From the NCBI RefSeq assembly GCF_014200045.1, contig NZ_JACHOV010000009.1, positions 1-64,000 of the forward strand: a stretch of DNA of 64,000 nucleotides, in the 5' to 3' direction. Source of the DNA: Rhizorhapis suberifaciens. GTDB lineage: Bacteria; Pseudomonadota; Alphaproteobacteria; Sphingomonadales; Sphingomonadaceae. Made by a program: the position numbers and the translations under genes. A model generated the notes under the pieces. That model saw only the letters and a list, made by a program, of their open reading frames with translations. It did not search any database and had not been told where the DNA came from. This document shows, piece after piece, positions 53,112-61,558 of the stretch (positions are counted from its first letter, which is position 1; every line of letters starts with the position of its first letter).

Positions 53112-53128
53112 ACATTTTTAGCCATTTA

Positions 53129-53152
53129 GAGGTAAAGCCGGTTTCTTACCTC
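53129..53152 (+). promoter_or_regulatory. hairpin between xrtA and the amidotransferase gene
   Basis: GAGGTAA, a ten-base loop, TTACCTC: a seven-pair stem 17 bases after the xrtA stop. There is no T-run. It may tune read-through or translation of the amidotransferase gene, which has only a weak ribosome site. Confidence 0.35.
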
Positions 53153-53178
53153 CGCAATTGCGCATAGAGCCTGTTCGC

Positions 53179-55074
53179 ATGTGCGGAATAGCGGGCATTT
53201 TTCACCTTGAAACGGCCAAGCCGGTGGACCCGGCCAGGGTGCGGTTGATGACCGATACCATGGTTCATAGGGGCCCCGACGGATCGGGCGTTTGGACCGC
53301 CCACGGCGTTGGCCTGGGTCATCGTCGCCTGTCGATCATTGATCTGGGCGGCGGCGCGCAACCGATGCTGACCGATGACGGAGCGCTTGCGGTAACCTTC
53401 AATGGCGAAATATATAATTTCGCTGCGGTTCGCGACGAATTGCAGGCCAAGGGCCATGTGTTCCGCACGCACAGCGACACCGAAGTCATTCTGCATGGCT
53501 GGCGGCAATGGGGAACGGAATGCGTTCGCCATTTCGACGGCATGTTTGCCTTTGGTCTGTTTGACGCGCGGGAGCAGTCGCTCTGGTTGGCGCGCGATCG
53601 GCTGGGCGTGAAGCCCCTCCATTACACGACACTCTCAGACGGCAGCTTGATCTTCGCATCAGAGTTGAAGGGACTGCTGGCTCATCCCCTCCTGCGCAAG
53701 GAGCCGGACATTCGAGCAGTCGAGGACTTTCTGGGCCTGGGCTATGTTCCGGACGACGCTTCTATCGTAAAAGGTGTGCGAAAGCTTGGCGCGGGGGAGA
53801 CGCTGTTGCTCCAGCGCGGGCGGCCGGTGCCGCAACCCGTCCGCTATTGGGACGTGAACTTCGCTGACCGGACCAACGCCAAGCCTGCAACACTTGAAGA
53901 AGAGCTGATATCCTTGATGCAGCAGGCCGTTCGCTCTCGTATGGTGGCGGACGTGCCGTTAGGCGCGTTTCTTTCGGGCGGCGTCGACAGCAGTTCTGTC
54001 GTGGCGCTCATGGCCGAGGTCAGCAAACGCGCTGTGAAGACCTGCACCATCGGCTTCGATGTCGATGACTTGGACGAAAGCGGCTATGCGGAGCGGATCG
54101 CCAAGCGCTTTGCCACGGATCACCGAAAGCGTATCGTATCGCCAGACGATTATGCGCTCATCGACACGCTGGCGCGCCATTTTGATGAGCCCTTCGCGGA
54201 TGCTTCGGCCTTGCCAACCTACCGGGTGTGCCAATTGGCGCGGGAAACGGTGACGGTGGCGCTGTCGGGCGATGGCGCAGACGAAGCTTTTTCCGGATAT
54301 CGCCGGCACCGGTTTCAGCATGCCGAAGAGCGGCTGCGACGGCTAGTGCCTCAGTCTATACGAGGACCTCTGTTCGGATCGCTTGGGCGTATCTATCCCA
54401 AGGCCGATTGGGCGCCGCGCCCTTTGCGAGCAAAGACAACCTTGTTGAACTTCGCCCAAAACGGGGCGGAAGCTTATGCAGCATCCGTGGGCGTGACGGG
54501 GCAATCGATGCGGCATCGTTTGTTCACGGAAGACGCTCGAACCGCGCTTCAGGGTCACAGGGCGGAGGACCGATATATTCGCGCGATGCGGGATGCCCCG
54601 GCACGCGAGGCGCTGGACCGGGCCCAATATGCTGACCTGAAAATATGGCTTCCGGGCGACATTCTTACCAAGACCGACCGGATGAGCATGGCGGTTGGTC
54701 TTGAAGCGCGCGAGCCGCTGCTCGATCATCGCCTGGTGGAGTTTGCTGCACGGCTTCCCGTGTCTATGCGACTGCGCCGGCAAGAGGGCAAATATTTGCT
54801 CAAAAAGGCGATGGAAGCCTATTTGCCGACAGACATTTTATACCGTCCGAAGATGGGGTTTGTGACACCGATCAGCAACTGGTTCCGCGGACCGTTGGCG
54901 CATGAAGCCTCGGCGATTGCGGGAGGCTCGGCTCTGGCGCGGACCGGCTGGTTGGATCGCAACGTCATGGCGACCGCCGCTGCGGAGCATAGGAGCGGAC
55001 TTGCCGATCATGGCCGCCTGCTTTGGCAGTTGGTGATGCTGGACCGCTCGTTAAAAGGATTGTTCAGCCTCTGA
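53179..55074 (+). CDS. XrtA/PEP-CTERM-associated amidotransferase (asparagine synthase type)
   Basis: A 631-residue protein of the eps_aminotran_1 family (TIGR03108). The class II glutaminase nucleophile is Cys2 (MCGIAGIF), which requires the ATG at 53179 and processing of Met1. The synthetase domain has the PP-loop SGGVDSSSV at about 266-274. It likely amidates a sugar acid or peptide of the exported material using glutamine and ATP. It closes the rightward XrtA arm. Confidence 0.95.
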   Translation: MCGIAGIFHLETAKPVDPARVRLMTDTMVHRGPDGSGVWTAHGVGLGHRRLSIIDLGGGAQPMLTDDGALAVTFNGEIYNFAAVRDELQAKGHVFRTHSDTEVILHGWRQWGTECVRHFDGMFAFGLFDAREQSLWLARDRLGVKPLHYTTLSDGSLIFASELKGLLAHPLLRKEPDIRAVEDFLGLGYVPDDASIVKGVRKLGAGETLLLQRGRPVPQPVRYWDVNFADRTNAKPATLEEELISLMQQAVRSRMVADVPLGAFLSGGVDSSSVVALMAEVSKRAVKTCTIGFDVDDLDESGYAERIAKRFATDHRKRIVSPDDYALIDTLARHFDEPFADASALPTYRVCQLARETVTVALSGDGADEAFSGYRRHRFQHAEERLRRLVPQSIRGPLFGSLGRIYPKADWAPRPLRAKTTLLNFAQNGAEAYAASVGVTGQSMRHRLFTEDARTALQGHRAEDRYIRAMRDAPAREALDRAQYADLKIWLPGDILTKTDRMSMAVGLEAREPLLDHRLVEFAARLPVSMRLRRQEGKYLLKKAMEAYLPTDILYRPKMGFVTPISNWFRGPLAHEASAIAGGSALARTGWLDRNVMATAAAEHRSGLADHGRLLWQLVMLDRSLKGLFSL

Positions 55075-55079
55075 CGAAC

Positions 55080-55538
55080 TTAGTGGAGGGTGGGAAAGCG
55101 TCCGCTGCCTCCGGCGCCGGTGGGTCGGAAAGAGGTCGGCATCGCGGTAGGATAAAGGCTCCGGTTGGACTTGGCTCCGAAGGAAATGATGCCAAGCGGA
55201 TGCCCGTTCTTATCACATACGGGCAGATCATGGGTGCCAAGCGCCGACATAAGCGCTTTTGCCCGTTCAAGCCTGTCCCCTGGATGGCAGATTTCCCGCA
55301 ACGGCTCCATGATCGCCGTCACCGGTAGATCGCCAATGTTCCGGGCTGCTGCATCGGTCGCGATCTCCCGTGAAATGATGCCCGCGACACAGCCGCCGCT
55401 ATCTTCTATCGTCAGCATGTCCAGCCCCTCTGCGGCCATGAACTCGACCGCTTGTTGGATCGTCATGTCCGGGGCGGCCGTCCAGAGGCCCTGGCTCATT
55501 GCCTCCGCGACACGCGGACCTGCATTTATCGTGGCCAT
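55080..55538 (-). CDS. CBS domain protein
   Basis: A 152-residue protein of two CBS repeats (VAEAMSQGLWTAAPDMTIQQAV, then VTAIMEPLREICHPGDRLERA), which bind adenosine nucleotides as an energy or stress sensor. No effector domain is attached. AAGGAGAAG stands before the ATG. It converges with the amidotransferase gene, five bases from its stop. Confidence 0.92.
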   Translation of the reverse strand: MATINAGPRVAEAMSQGLWTAAPDMTIQQAVEFMAAEGLDMLTIEDSGGCVAGIISREIATDAAARNIGDLPVTAIMEPLREICHPGDRLERAKALMSALGTHDLPVCDKNGHPLGIISFGAKSNRSLYPTAMPTSFRPTGAGGSGRFPTLH

Positions 55539-55660
55539 TATCTTCTCCTTTATAAGGCAGGCTTGGACCGTTGCGGCGAGGGGAACAATGCGGAAAAATA
55601 CCTATGAACGGAAAAATCTGCTTTAATTGCAGGCAATTCAGAGGGGCAAATAGGTGGCGT

Positions 55661-55690
55661 CCCCCCCCAAAGGGGGAAGGGGGAGGGGAG
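55661..55690. repeat. GC-rich hairpin unit
   Basis: A run of eight C, then AAAGGGGGAAGGGGGAGGGG. It belongs to the same class of C-rich/G-rich hairpins as at 6419 and 12994. It lies between the CBS gene and a small protein gene. Function unknown. Confidence 0.5.
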
Positions 55691-55706
55691 CCGTTGCTGC
55701 GCCTCC

Positions 55707-55883
55707 TCAGGCGTTCTCGCGCTCAGCCAATTCCAGCAGGCGATTGTTGTTGCGGTAAGCCAGGATCTGCTCCGTATAACCCCGGGCCAACCCTTCGTGG
55801 GCCCTGCGGCTTTCCGGGCTAGAGGCGGTCCTGGCGCGCAGCAGTGACATCTGCTGACGATAAAAAAGATAGTTCAAGTCCAT
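55707..55883 (-). CDS. small conserved-looking protein, 58 residues
   Basis: A helical, basic protein (MDLNYLFYRQQMSLLRA at the start, then Arg-rich helix, NNNRLLELAERE at the end). I do not know its function; I have the impression of similar small proteins in sphingomonads. The ATG at 55883 has AGAGGAA seven bases before it, better than the upstream starts at 55904 and 55919. Confidence 0.65.
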   Translation of the reverse strand: MDLNYLFYRQQMSLLRARTASSPESRRAHEGLARGYTEQILAYRNNNRLLELAERENA

Positions 55884-56203
55884 GCCGTTCCTCTCCTTCG
55901 ACATGTGGCCACGCCTCATTAGTTTTATGCATATCTATTTTCATTATGCGAGACGTTGACATCGGCTGCTGGCACAGCCTCCGTACAGCGACTCTGATAG
56001 CATAAAGTGGAACTCCTGTGGAAAACTTTTTATGTTTATTGAGGAAAAGCAACGAGTTGTATGTAAATCCCCACAAACAATGGTCATTTGGACGCGATTT
56101 CCGTTGCATGAATGTCACGCCGCTGATGGACCGTTGGAATATTGTGACAGGAGGGGCATCCTGAGAGGAATTATCGTGAGCACCGCGGCACTGATTTCCT
56201 GAT
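55884..56203. other. 320-base intergenic region
   Basis: It lies between the starts of the 58-residue gene and the end of the next gene on the same strand. It is AT-richer than its surroundings (TTTATGTTTATTG near 56028-56040). I see no convincing gene; an eight-codon GTG frame (from about 56175) with GAGAGGA ahead is too short to call. It probably holds the promoter of the 58-residue gene. Confidence 0.4.
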
Positions 56204-56545
56204 CTATTCGCTCCTGAAGTTCACAGGTGTTGTGGCTGGCCGCATTGCTTCTCGATCTTCGGCAGACAAGGGCGCGGTAGGGTCAGGCCGGAAGGCTTCG
56301 GGAGCGCGATCCTCTGGACCTGGATGATGATCCGACATCAGGTCTGTTGGTTGGTGGCCTCGGACATCCGAGCTGCCGGCATTCGATCTGCCTGTGTTTG
56401 CGCCGGTGTCGGTGCGGGTGATGCCAGCCTTGTTCATGAACCTCGAATTATTGCCGCTGCTGCCGCCGCTATGGCGTTTTTGCGAGTCCATGATTTTCTT
56501 TCCTACATAAGCGACGGCGGCGGTGAAAAGCAGTTTCCTGATCAT
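56204..56545 (-). CDS. small membrane-anchored hypothetical protein, 113 residues
   Basis: One N-terminal hydrophobic segment (LLFTAAVAYVG) followed by Lys-Lys and a long polar, disordered tail rich in Gly, Ser, Asn, Pro and Asp. Nothing in it points to an enzyme. A good EcfG-type promoter lies 39 bases upstream, so it is probably a general stress-response gene. Confidence 0.6.
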   Translation of the reverse strand: MIRKLLFTAAVAYVGKKIMDSQKRHSGGSSGNNSRFMNKAGITRTDTGANTGRSNAGSSDVRGHQPTDLMSDHHPGPEDRAPEAFRPDPTAPLSAEDREAMRPATTPVNFRSE

Positions 56546-56583
56546 GACAATGTCCAGTGATTGGCGTTGAGGGGTGCAGGATC

Positions 56584-56608
56584 AACGGGCGGACTCAAGG
56601 AGGGTTCC
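56584..56608 (-). promoter_or_regulatory. EcfG-type (general stress) promoter
   Basis: On the minus strand, GGAAC (56608-56604) and CGTT (56587-56584) are separated by exactly 16 bases, the consensus of the alphaproteobacterial general stress sigma factor. Transcription would begin about 10 bases on and reach the 113-residue gene with a 30-base leader. Confidence 0.7.
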
Positions 56609-56662
56609 GCCGTTTGTAAATGTGTATTGACGAAGTCGGGTCTTTGGAAGACAGTTAGCCAA

Positions 56663-57001
56663 ATGGAAAACTATCCGTCTCTCGACCATGTGTTTGGTGC
56701 TCTTGCCGATCCGACCCGCCGCGCGGTGATACAGCGATTGGGTATGGGGCCTGCATCGGTAAAGGAACTGTCCGCGCCCTTCGATATGGCGCTTCCGTCC
56801 TTCATGAAGCACATAACAGTGCTGGAGAAAAGCGGGCTTCTGCAGTCCGAAAAGTCAGGAAGGGTCCGGATGTGCCGGATCAAGAAACCGCCGCTCGCGG
56901 CCGCCGAACAGTGGGTCGTAGAGCAGCGCGCGCTGTGGGAGGCGCGGACCGAACGGCTTGCAGACTATGTCGAGGCTCTGGCTGCAAAGGAAAAGGAGTA
57001 G
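56663..57001 (+). CDS. ArsR-family transcriptional regulator
   Basis: A 112-residue winged-helix repressor of the ArsR/SmtB type (VFGALADPTRRAVIQRLG, VKELSAPFDMALPSFMKHITVLEKSGLL). No metal-binding Cys pair in the usual helix is evident. In this family the following gene is often an AHSA1/SRPBCC protein, as here. They are one base apart, so they form an operon. The signal is unknown. Confidence 0.9.
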   Translation: MENYPSLDHVFGALADPTRRAVIQRLGMGPASVKELSAPFDMALPSFMKHITVLEKSGLLQSEKSGRVRMCRIKKPPLAAAEQWVVEQRALWEARTERLADYVEALAAKEKE

Positions 57002-57002
57002 C

Positions 57003-57482
57003 ATGATGGCCGTGATCGATAAGGAACTGGACCTGGTCATTTCCAGACTATTGAAGGCGCCACGCCGCTTGATCTGGCAGGCCTGGTCAGACCCCGAACA
57101 TCTGAAACAATGGTGGTGTCCAAAGCCCTGGACCACCGAAGTCCGGGCTTTTGATATGAAGCCCGGCGGTTCATTTCATACCTTCATGCGGGGACCCGAC
57201 GCAGGGGAGAGCGATAATCCCGGCTCCTTTCTTGAAGTAAAGCCGATGGAGCGGATTGTAATGACCAGCATGTTGGTCGAAAATTGGCGGCCGACAACCC
57301 CGTGGATGCCCATGACGGCCATTTTCACGATGTCGGATGAAGGGGAGGGCACCCGTTATGTGGCGCATGTTATGCACAGCGATAAAGCCGCGCGCGATAG
57401 TCATGAAGAAATGGGATTCTTCGACGGATGGAACACCTGCATCACTCAGCTTGAGGAATATGCGGCAAGTTTGAGTTCCTAG
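57003..57482 (+). CDS. SRPBCC (AHSA1-like) protein
   Basis: A 159-residue AHA1-type START-fold protein (VISRLLKAPRRLIWQAWSDPEHLKQWW, then FHTFMRGPDAG). Paired with the ArsR gene; in such pairs the small protein may bind a hydrophobic ligand or solvent. A second ATG three bases on is equally possible. Confidence 0.88.
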   Translation: MMAVIDKELDLVISRLLKAPRRLIWQAWSDPEHLKQWWCPKPWTTEVRAFDMKPGGSFHTFMRGPDAGESDNPGSFLEVKPMERIVMTSMLVENWRPTTPWMPMTAIFTMSDEGEGTRYVAHVMHSDKAARDSHEEMGFFDGWNTCITQLEEYAASLSS

Positions 57483-57518
57483 GCGAGTTCGCGTCGAAAT
57501 GCCGCATGCCGTTGTTGT

Positions 57519-57560
57519 GCGAAGTCAAAACAGGGCGGTGCAACCCTGTCTTGACTTCGC
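57519..57560. terminator. convergent hairpin terminator
   Basis: GCGAAGTCAA, AACAGGG, loop, CCCTGT, TTGACTTCGC: a 16-pair stem with one mismatch, in the 89 bases between the AHSA1 gene and tadC, which run toward each other. It should stop both transcripts. No T-run. Confidence 0.65.
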
Positions 57561-57571
57561 GTCAGCTGCCC

Positions 57572-58567
57572 TCAGGAAAAGGCCTTTGAGATCGAGCAGG
57601 CTGCAGGCCCCAAAATCACAACGAAGAGCACCGGCAGAATGAACAGGATCAGCGGCACGGTCATGATGGCTGGCAAGCGTGCCGCCTTTTCCTCCGCACG
57701 CATCATGCGTTCGTTGCGGAATTCGGCCGAAAGCACGCGGAGAGCCGAGGCTAGCGGCGTGCCGTATTTTTCGGTCTGGATCATGGTCGTAACCACGCCC
57801 TTCACTGCATCGAGCTTTACTCTGGTCGCGAGATTTTCAAATGCCTGCCGCCGCTCTGTGAGGAAGCTCAGCTCAATCGCGGTCAGGGTGAATTCGTCAC
57901 CCAATTCCGGATAGGCCTTGCCCAGTTCCTTTGCGACGCGGTTGAACGCTGCGTCGACGGTCAAGCCGGCTTCGGCGCAAATGACAAGAAGGTCGAGGGC
58001 GTCAGGCAAGCCCTTGCGGATGGCGGCGGAGCGCTTTGAAACCTTGTTGTCAATGAACAGATCAGGCGCTTTGTAGCTCAGAATCAATATGGTTGCGAAA
58101 GCGCCGAACTTCTTGAAGGTGGTCCAATCCGGAAAGAAATCGACCCCATAAATCAACAGGGCAGCGGTGCCGCCAAAAAAGATGGGTAGGACCATGCGTC
58201 CGAAAATAATGGCAATGGCCCAATCCTTGGACCGGATGCCGGCCTGGGCCAGTTTGACCTGAGCCTCCTTCAACTGGTCGTCCTGCAACACCTTCAGATT
58301 TTGCAGGAATGACCGCATGGTGTCGGTGGTCTGGTTCTTCTTGACGAGCTTTGCGCGGCGGCGCGCGGTTGAAGCGGTAATGCCAGCCTTCAACTGTTCA
58401 CGCCGCTCGTTGAGCGACTTGACCCGCCGTGCCATGGGATCGCGCACCGTGGACGCTGCATAGATGGCGACAAGGACCGCAAAGGTCGCCAGGGCGGCAA
58501 GGATCGTACCGACGTCAGTGCCGGTCAGACCCATGATCGTGGTCCCGGGGGGAGGGGTGGCTTGCAT
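57572..58567 (-). CDS. tadC: Tad pilus inner-membrane platform protein TadC
   Basis: A 331-residue type II secretion F-domain protein, with four hydrophobic segments; the first is near residues 14-40 and the last near the end (PLILFILPVLFVVILG). The cytoplasmic F domain (FNRVAKELGKAYPELGDEF, LERRQAFENLATRV) is present. With TadB it forms the platform for the Flp pilus. It is the last gene of the operon, 15 bases after tadB. Confidence 0.92.
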   Translation of the reverse strand: MQATPPPGTTIMGLTGTDVGTILAALATFAVLVAIYAASTVRDPMARRVKSLNERREQLKAGITASTARRRAKLVKKNQTTDTMRSFLQNLKVLQDDQLKEAQVKLAQAGIRSKDWAIAIIFGRMVLPIFFGGTAALLIYGVDFFPDWTTFKKFGAFATILILSYKAPDLFIDNKVSKRSAAIRKGLPDALDLLVICAEAGLTVDAAFNRVAKELGKAYPELGDEFTLTAIELSFLTERRQAFENLATRVKLDAVKGVVTTMIQTEKYGTPLASALRVLSAEFRNERMMRAEEKAARLPAIMTVPLILFILPVLFVVILGPAACSISKAFS

Positions 58568-58582
58568 GTTTTTTCCTCTCCC

Positions 58583-59578
58583 TCAGATCTCGAAATTGAT
58601 CATCTGCGCCATGATAAAGGCACCTATCGACATCCACATCAGGCCGCCAAGGCCGATGATCTGCATCAGACCGAGGCCGAACAACCCCAGGGGATCCCCT
58701 GTGAAGAAGGGAGCCATATAGTCGTAGTTTATGTAGCAGATCAGCCCGAAGACAATGAAAGGCAGAGCGCCGATAATGTAAGCGGAGGCCTTCGACTCCG
58801 AAGACATCGCCTTGATCTTCAGCTTCATCTGCGCCCGCTTGCGCAACACATCCGCCAGGTTAGAGAGCGTTTCGGCCAAGTTACCGCCAGTTTCGCGCTG
58901 GATAGCGAGAGAGATCACGAAAAACTGGAACTCCGGCGTGCCAAGGCGGTCGGCTGTCTCCTGAAGTGCTGCATCCATCGTTCGGCCGATCTTGATCCGC
59001 TCCGTGATCATCCTGAATTCTTCACCCACAGGTCCAGGAAGCTCATTGGCGACGACCCCCAGCGTTTCGGAAATAGGCAGGCCGGAACGGAGGCCACGGA
59101 CGAGCAATTCCAGGGCGTCTGGAAAATTGACCGTGAACTTCATGGTCCGCTTGCCGATGAGATGACCCACAGCCATGTGTGGAAGTCCGAGGCCCGCAAA
59201 AAGGCCGAGGAAGATCGCCAGCAGCGGTGCCCACCCTCGCAGTAGCAGGAGCAACATGACAACCGCCGCAATGCCTGCGCTCGCGCTTGCATATTGTGTC
59301 AGGGTCCAGCTTTTGCCTGTCATCTTGATCCGCTTATGCAGCGTTTCTGGATTGGGGATCAGCGACGTCAGCAGCCCGTCTGTTTTGGGCATGTTGGATA
59401 TTGCCCTGCGCATCTGTGCTTCGACAAAGGCCGTTCCTGACTCGCTGTGACGAATCCGCACAACCTCCAGCCGACGGACTTGCGCTTTCGAAGCCGATGG
59501 CCCTGAAAACGCTAGAACGAGCAACGAAAGAATGCTCGTCAACGCCGCTATCAACAGGATGAATTGCACATTCGACAT
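58583..59578 (-). CDS. tadB: Tad pilus inner-membrane platform protein TadB
   Basis: A 331-residue partner of TadC. N-terminal membrane segment MSNVQFILLIAALTSILSLL, middle segments near residues 95-130 and the F domain (RTMDAALQETADRLGTPEFQFF, REGGNLAETLSNLADVLRKR-type sequence). It lies directly after cpaE, where cpaF would be expected. Confidence 0.92.
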   Translation of the reverse strand: MSNVQFILLIAALTSILSLLVLAFSGPSASKAQVRRLEVVRIRHSESGTAFVEAQMRRAISNMPKTDGLLTSLIPNPETLHKRIKMTGKSWTLTQYASASAGIAAVVMLLLLLRGWAPLLAIFLGLFAGLGLPHMAVGHLIGKRTMKFTVNFPDALELLVRGLRSGLPISETLGVVANELPGPVGEEFRMITERIKIGRTMDAALQETADRLGTPEFQFFVISLAIQRETGGNLAETLSNLADVLRKRAQMKLKIKAMSSESKASAYIIGALPFIVFGLICYINYDYMAPFFTGDPLGLFGLGLMQIIGLGGLMWMSIGAFIMAQMINFEI

Positions 59579-59619
59579 GCTCAGGTCCCGCTATTTTCCG
59601 GTCGTAGGGCCACTATAGT

Positions 59620-60897
59620 TCACTTCTTCTTTGTCTTGGCGGGAATGATCGATTTGAGATCTGTGATCCTGCCTAGAAGCGACTTTCCGCTCTTTTCAGA
59701 AGCCGTGGGCGCGCTGGTCTCGTCGATCGAGTCCAGCGCCAACGCCATGACGCTTTCCAAAGCATGGCCGACCTTCGATGCCTTGGCGATTTCGGCCAGC
59801 GTCTTGCCGAGTTTTGCCGCCTGCGCGGCCAGCTTGGGGTCGGCCGGGATCAATATATCGATTTTGCGCTCGATCGACTGTTCGAAATCCTTGCGGCTGA
59901 TTTCCAGCGCGGTTGCGTGCACGCGATTGGCGACGACAATCACGCGGGTGCCGGGGGCGTTGGATTTCAACCAGGACAGGATGCGGATTGCGTCCCTGGC
60001 AGCCGCAAGAGTCAATTCCGTCACCACGATTGTCGCGTTCACGTCGTTGATAAGATGCGGATATTGGATCAGCATGTTGCGCGGCAGGTCGATGACGCTG
60101 CATTCGAAGGCGCCACGGAATTCCTCCTGAAGCTGGAAGAATGCCGCGCCGTCGGTCAACATCGGCTGACTGATTGGCGCTTCTGCTGAAAGGATGGCCA
60201 GTTTCTCGCTGGCCTTCACCATTGCCCGCTCGATGAACAGTCCGTCGATGCGGCTGGGATTTTCAATGGCGTCGGTAAGACCGCGTCCGGGCTCAAGATC
60301 CATGGCAAGCGCCCCGGTGCCGAAATGGACGTCCAGGTCCAAAAGGCCTGTCAGGCGATCCGCCTTTCCACTGAGCAGCCACGCAAGCGAAGTGGCGATG
60401 CTCGAAGCGCCGACACCGCCCCGTACGCCGATCACGGCAGTGGTGAGATGCGGACGTTCATTCGAGACGTCAACGATCTTGGGTGCATTGAAAACCGCCT
60501 GTGCCTGCGCAAAGGCTTCGCGAAGCTGGTCCGGGCCAAAGGGCTTCAGCAGATAATCTTGCAGCCCGCTGGCCACGAGGTCGCGGTAAAGGCGTACGTC
60601 GTTAACCTGACCAGCAGCGATAACCACCGTCCCTGGCTCGCACACTTCGGCAAGCCCGTTAATGTCGTTGAGCGGGTCACCCGATTCCGACATATCCACG
60701 AACAGGATGTTCGGGCTGGCCGACACGGAAAGCGACTGAACCGCGTTTCGCAGCCCGCCCTTGTGCACCTTTTCGGGCGGCCATCCCATTTCGACACAAA
60801 CGCTGCGGACAAGGTCGAAGCTGGCGTCGTCACACACAAAGGCGCTGAACGCATCACGCAATGCCGCCGTGCCGCCGGGTCTCCAGGGAGCGTTCAT
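59620..60897 (-). CDS. cpaE: Tad pilus assembly ATPase CpaE/TadZ
   Basis: A 425-residue MinD/ParA-related protein. A receiver-like N-terminal domain (FVDMSESGDPLNDINGLAE, QDYLLKPFG) comes before a deviant Walker A (GVRGGVGASSIATSLAW) and the LLDLDVHFGTGALAMDLEP motif. TadZ marks the pole where the pilus is built. It overlaps cpaD by one base (TGATG). A short gap of 41 bases separates it from tadB. Confidence 0.92.
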   Translation of the reverse strand: MNAPWRPGGTAALRDAFSAFVCDDASFDLVRSVCVEMGWPPEKVHKGGLRNAVQSLSVSASPNILFVDMSESGDPLNDINGLAEVCEPGTVVIAAGQVNDVRLYRDLVASGLQDYLLKPFGPDQLREAFAQAQAVFNAPKIVDVSNERPHLTTAVIGVRGGVGASSIATSLAWLLSGKADRLTGLLDLDVHFGTGALAMDLEPGRGLTDAIENPSRIDGLFIERAMVKASEKLAILSAEAPISQPMLTDGAAFFQLQEEFRGAFECSVIDLPRNMLIQYPHLINDVNATIVVTELTLAAARDAIRILSWLKSNAPGTRVIVVANRVHATALEISRKDFEQSIERKIDILIPADPKLAAQAAKLGKTLAEIAKASKVGHALESVMALALDSIDETSAPTASEKSGKSLLGRITDLKSIIPAKTKKK

Positions 60898-61541
60898 CAG
60901 TTGCTTCCTCCTGTCAGAGTCTTCAGATCGCCAGCGCCGGTGCTGGCTTTGTCCTGATAGGTCTTGATAGCCTTGGTCGCGGCAGTGGGTGCGCGACTGA
61001 TCGCGCCGGGTTGACCCAGCACCAGATCCTGGGGGTTGGCGATCATGGCCGCCAGATTGCCGTTGGTAGCGCAGCCATAATTGCTGGACGTTCCGCCGAT
61101 AAGGTCGCCTTCCTGCGTGCTGCGCCAGTCGGGGCAGCCAGGGACGCTTGCCGTCGAACGGCTGACAATGACACGGATCGCGCCGCCCGGCACTGAACCG
61201 GCGGTGGCTGGGGCCGTGTCGCTCAACAGCAGGCCGTAATTGCCCAGCAACTGGGACACGCTAGCCCTGGCTGCGGTGCTGCTCTCACCATCGATGGAAA
61301 CGCGATCGCCATAGGTCAGATCGATTGAAGTGAACCAGCCGTCCAGCCGTTCCCGCTCGCTTGCAGGCAAGTCGCCGCCAGGGGTGGGGTAGACGTCGAA
61401 CACATAATCGGAGCGGCTGACCACCGGTTGATGGACCGAATCCATGCCGCGATTGATGGGCGCCTGACATGCTGCCATCGGTAAAATGAATACCGCCAGG
61501 AGGGGCAGGGCCGCAGCCCGCTTTAGGAGAGGCTTGTACAT
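60897..61541 (-). CDS. cpaD: Tad pilus lipoprotein CpaD
   Basis: A 214-residue outer-membrane lipoprotein; lipobox LPMAAC with Cys25. The CpaD-type segments YGCATNGNLAAMIANPQDLVLG and RADAAT-like TAATKAIKTY are present. It serves the secretin as a pilotin-like partner. I chose the ATG at 61541 (GGAAGG ahead); the longer frame starts at 61559, overlapping the cpaC stop. Confidence 0.92.
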   Translation of the reverse strand: MYKPLLKRAAALPLLAVFILPMAACQAPINRGMDSVHQPVVSRSDYVFDVYPTPGGDLPASERERLDGWFTSIDLTYGDRVSIDGESSTAARASVSQLLGNYGLLLSDTAPATAGSVPGGAIRVIVSRSTASVPGCPDWRSTQEGDLIGGTSSNYGCATNGNLAAMIANPQDLVLGQPGAISRAPTAATKAIKTYQDKASTGAGDLKTLTGGSN

Positions 61542-61558
61542 CAAAAAGGTCCTTCCCA

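Noticed and set aside
56170-56205. Eight-codon GTG frame with a ribosome site
   Set aside because: Too short to support without other evidence.
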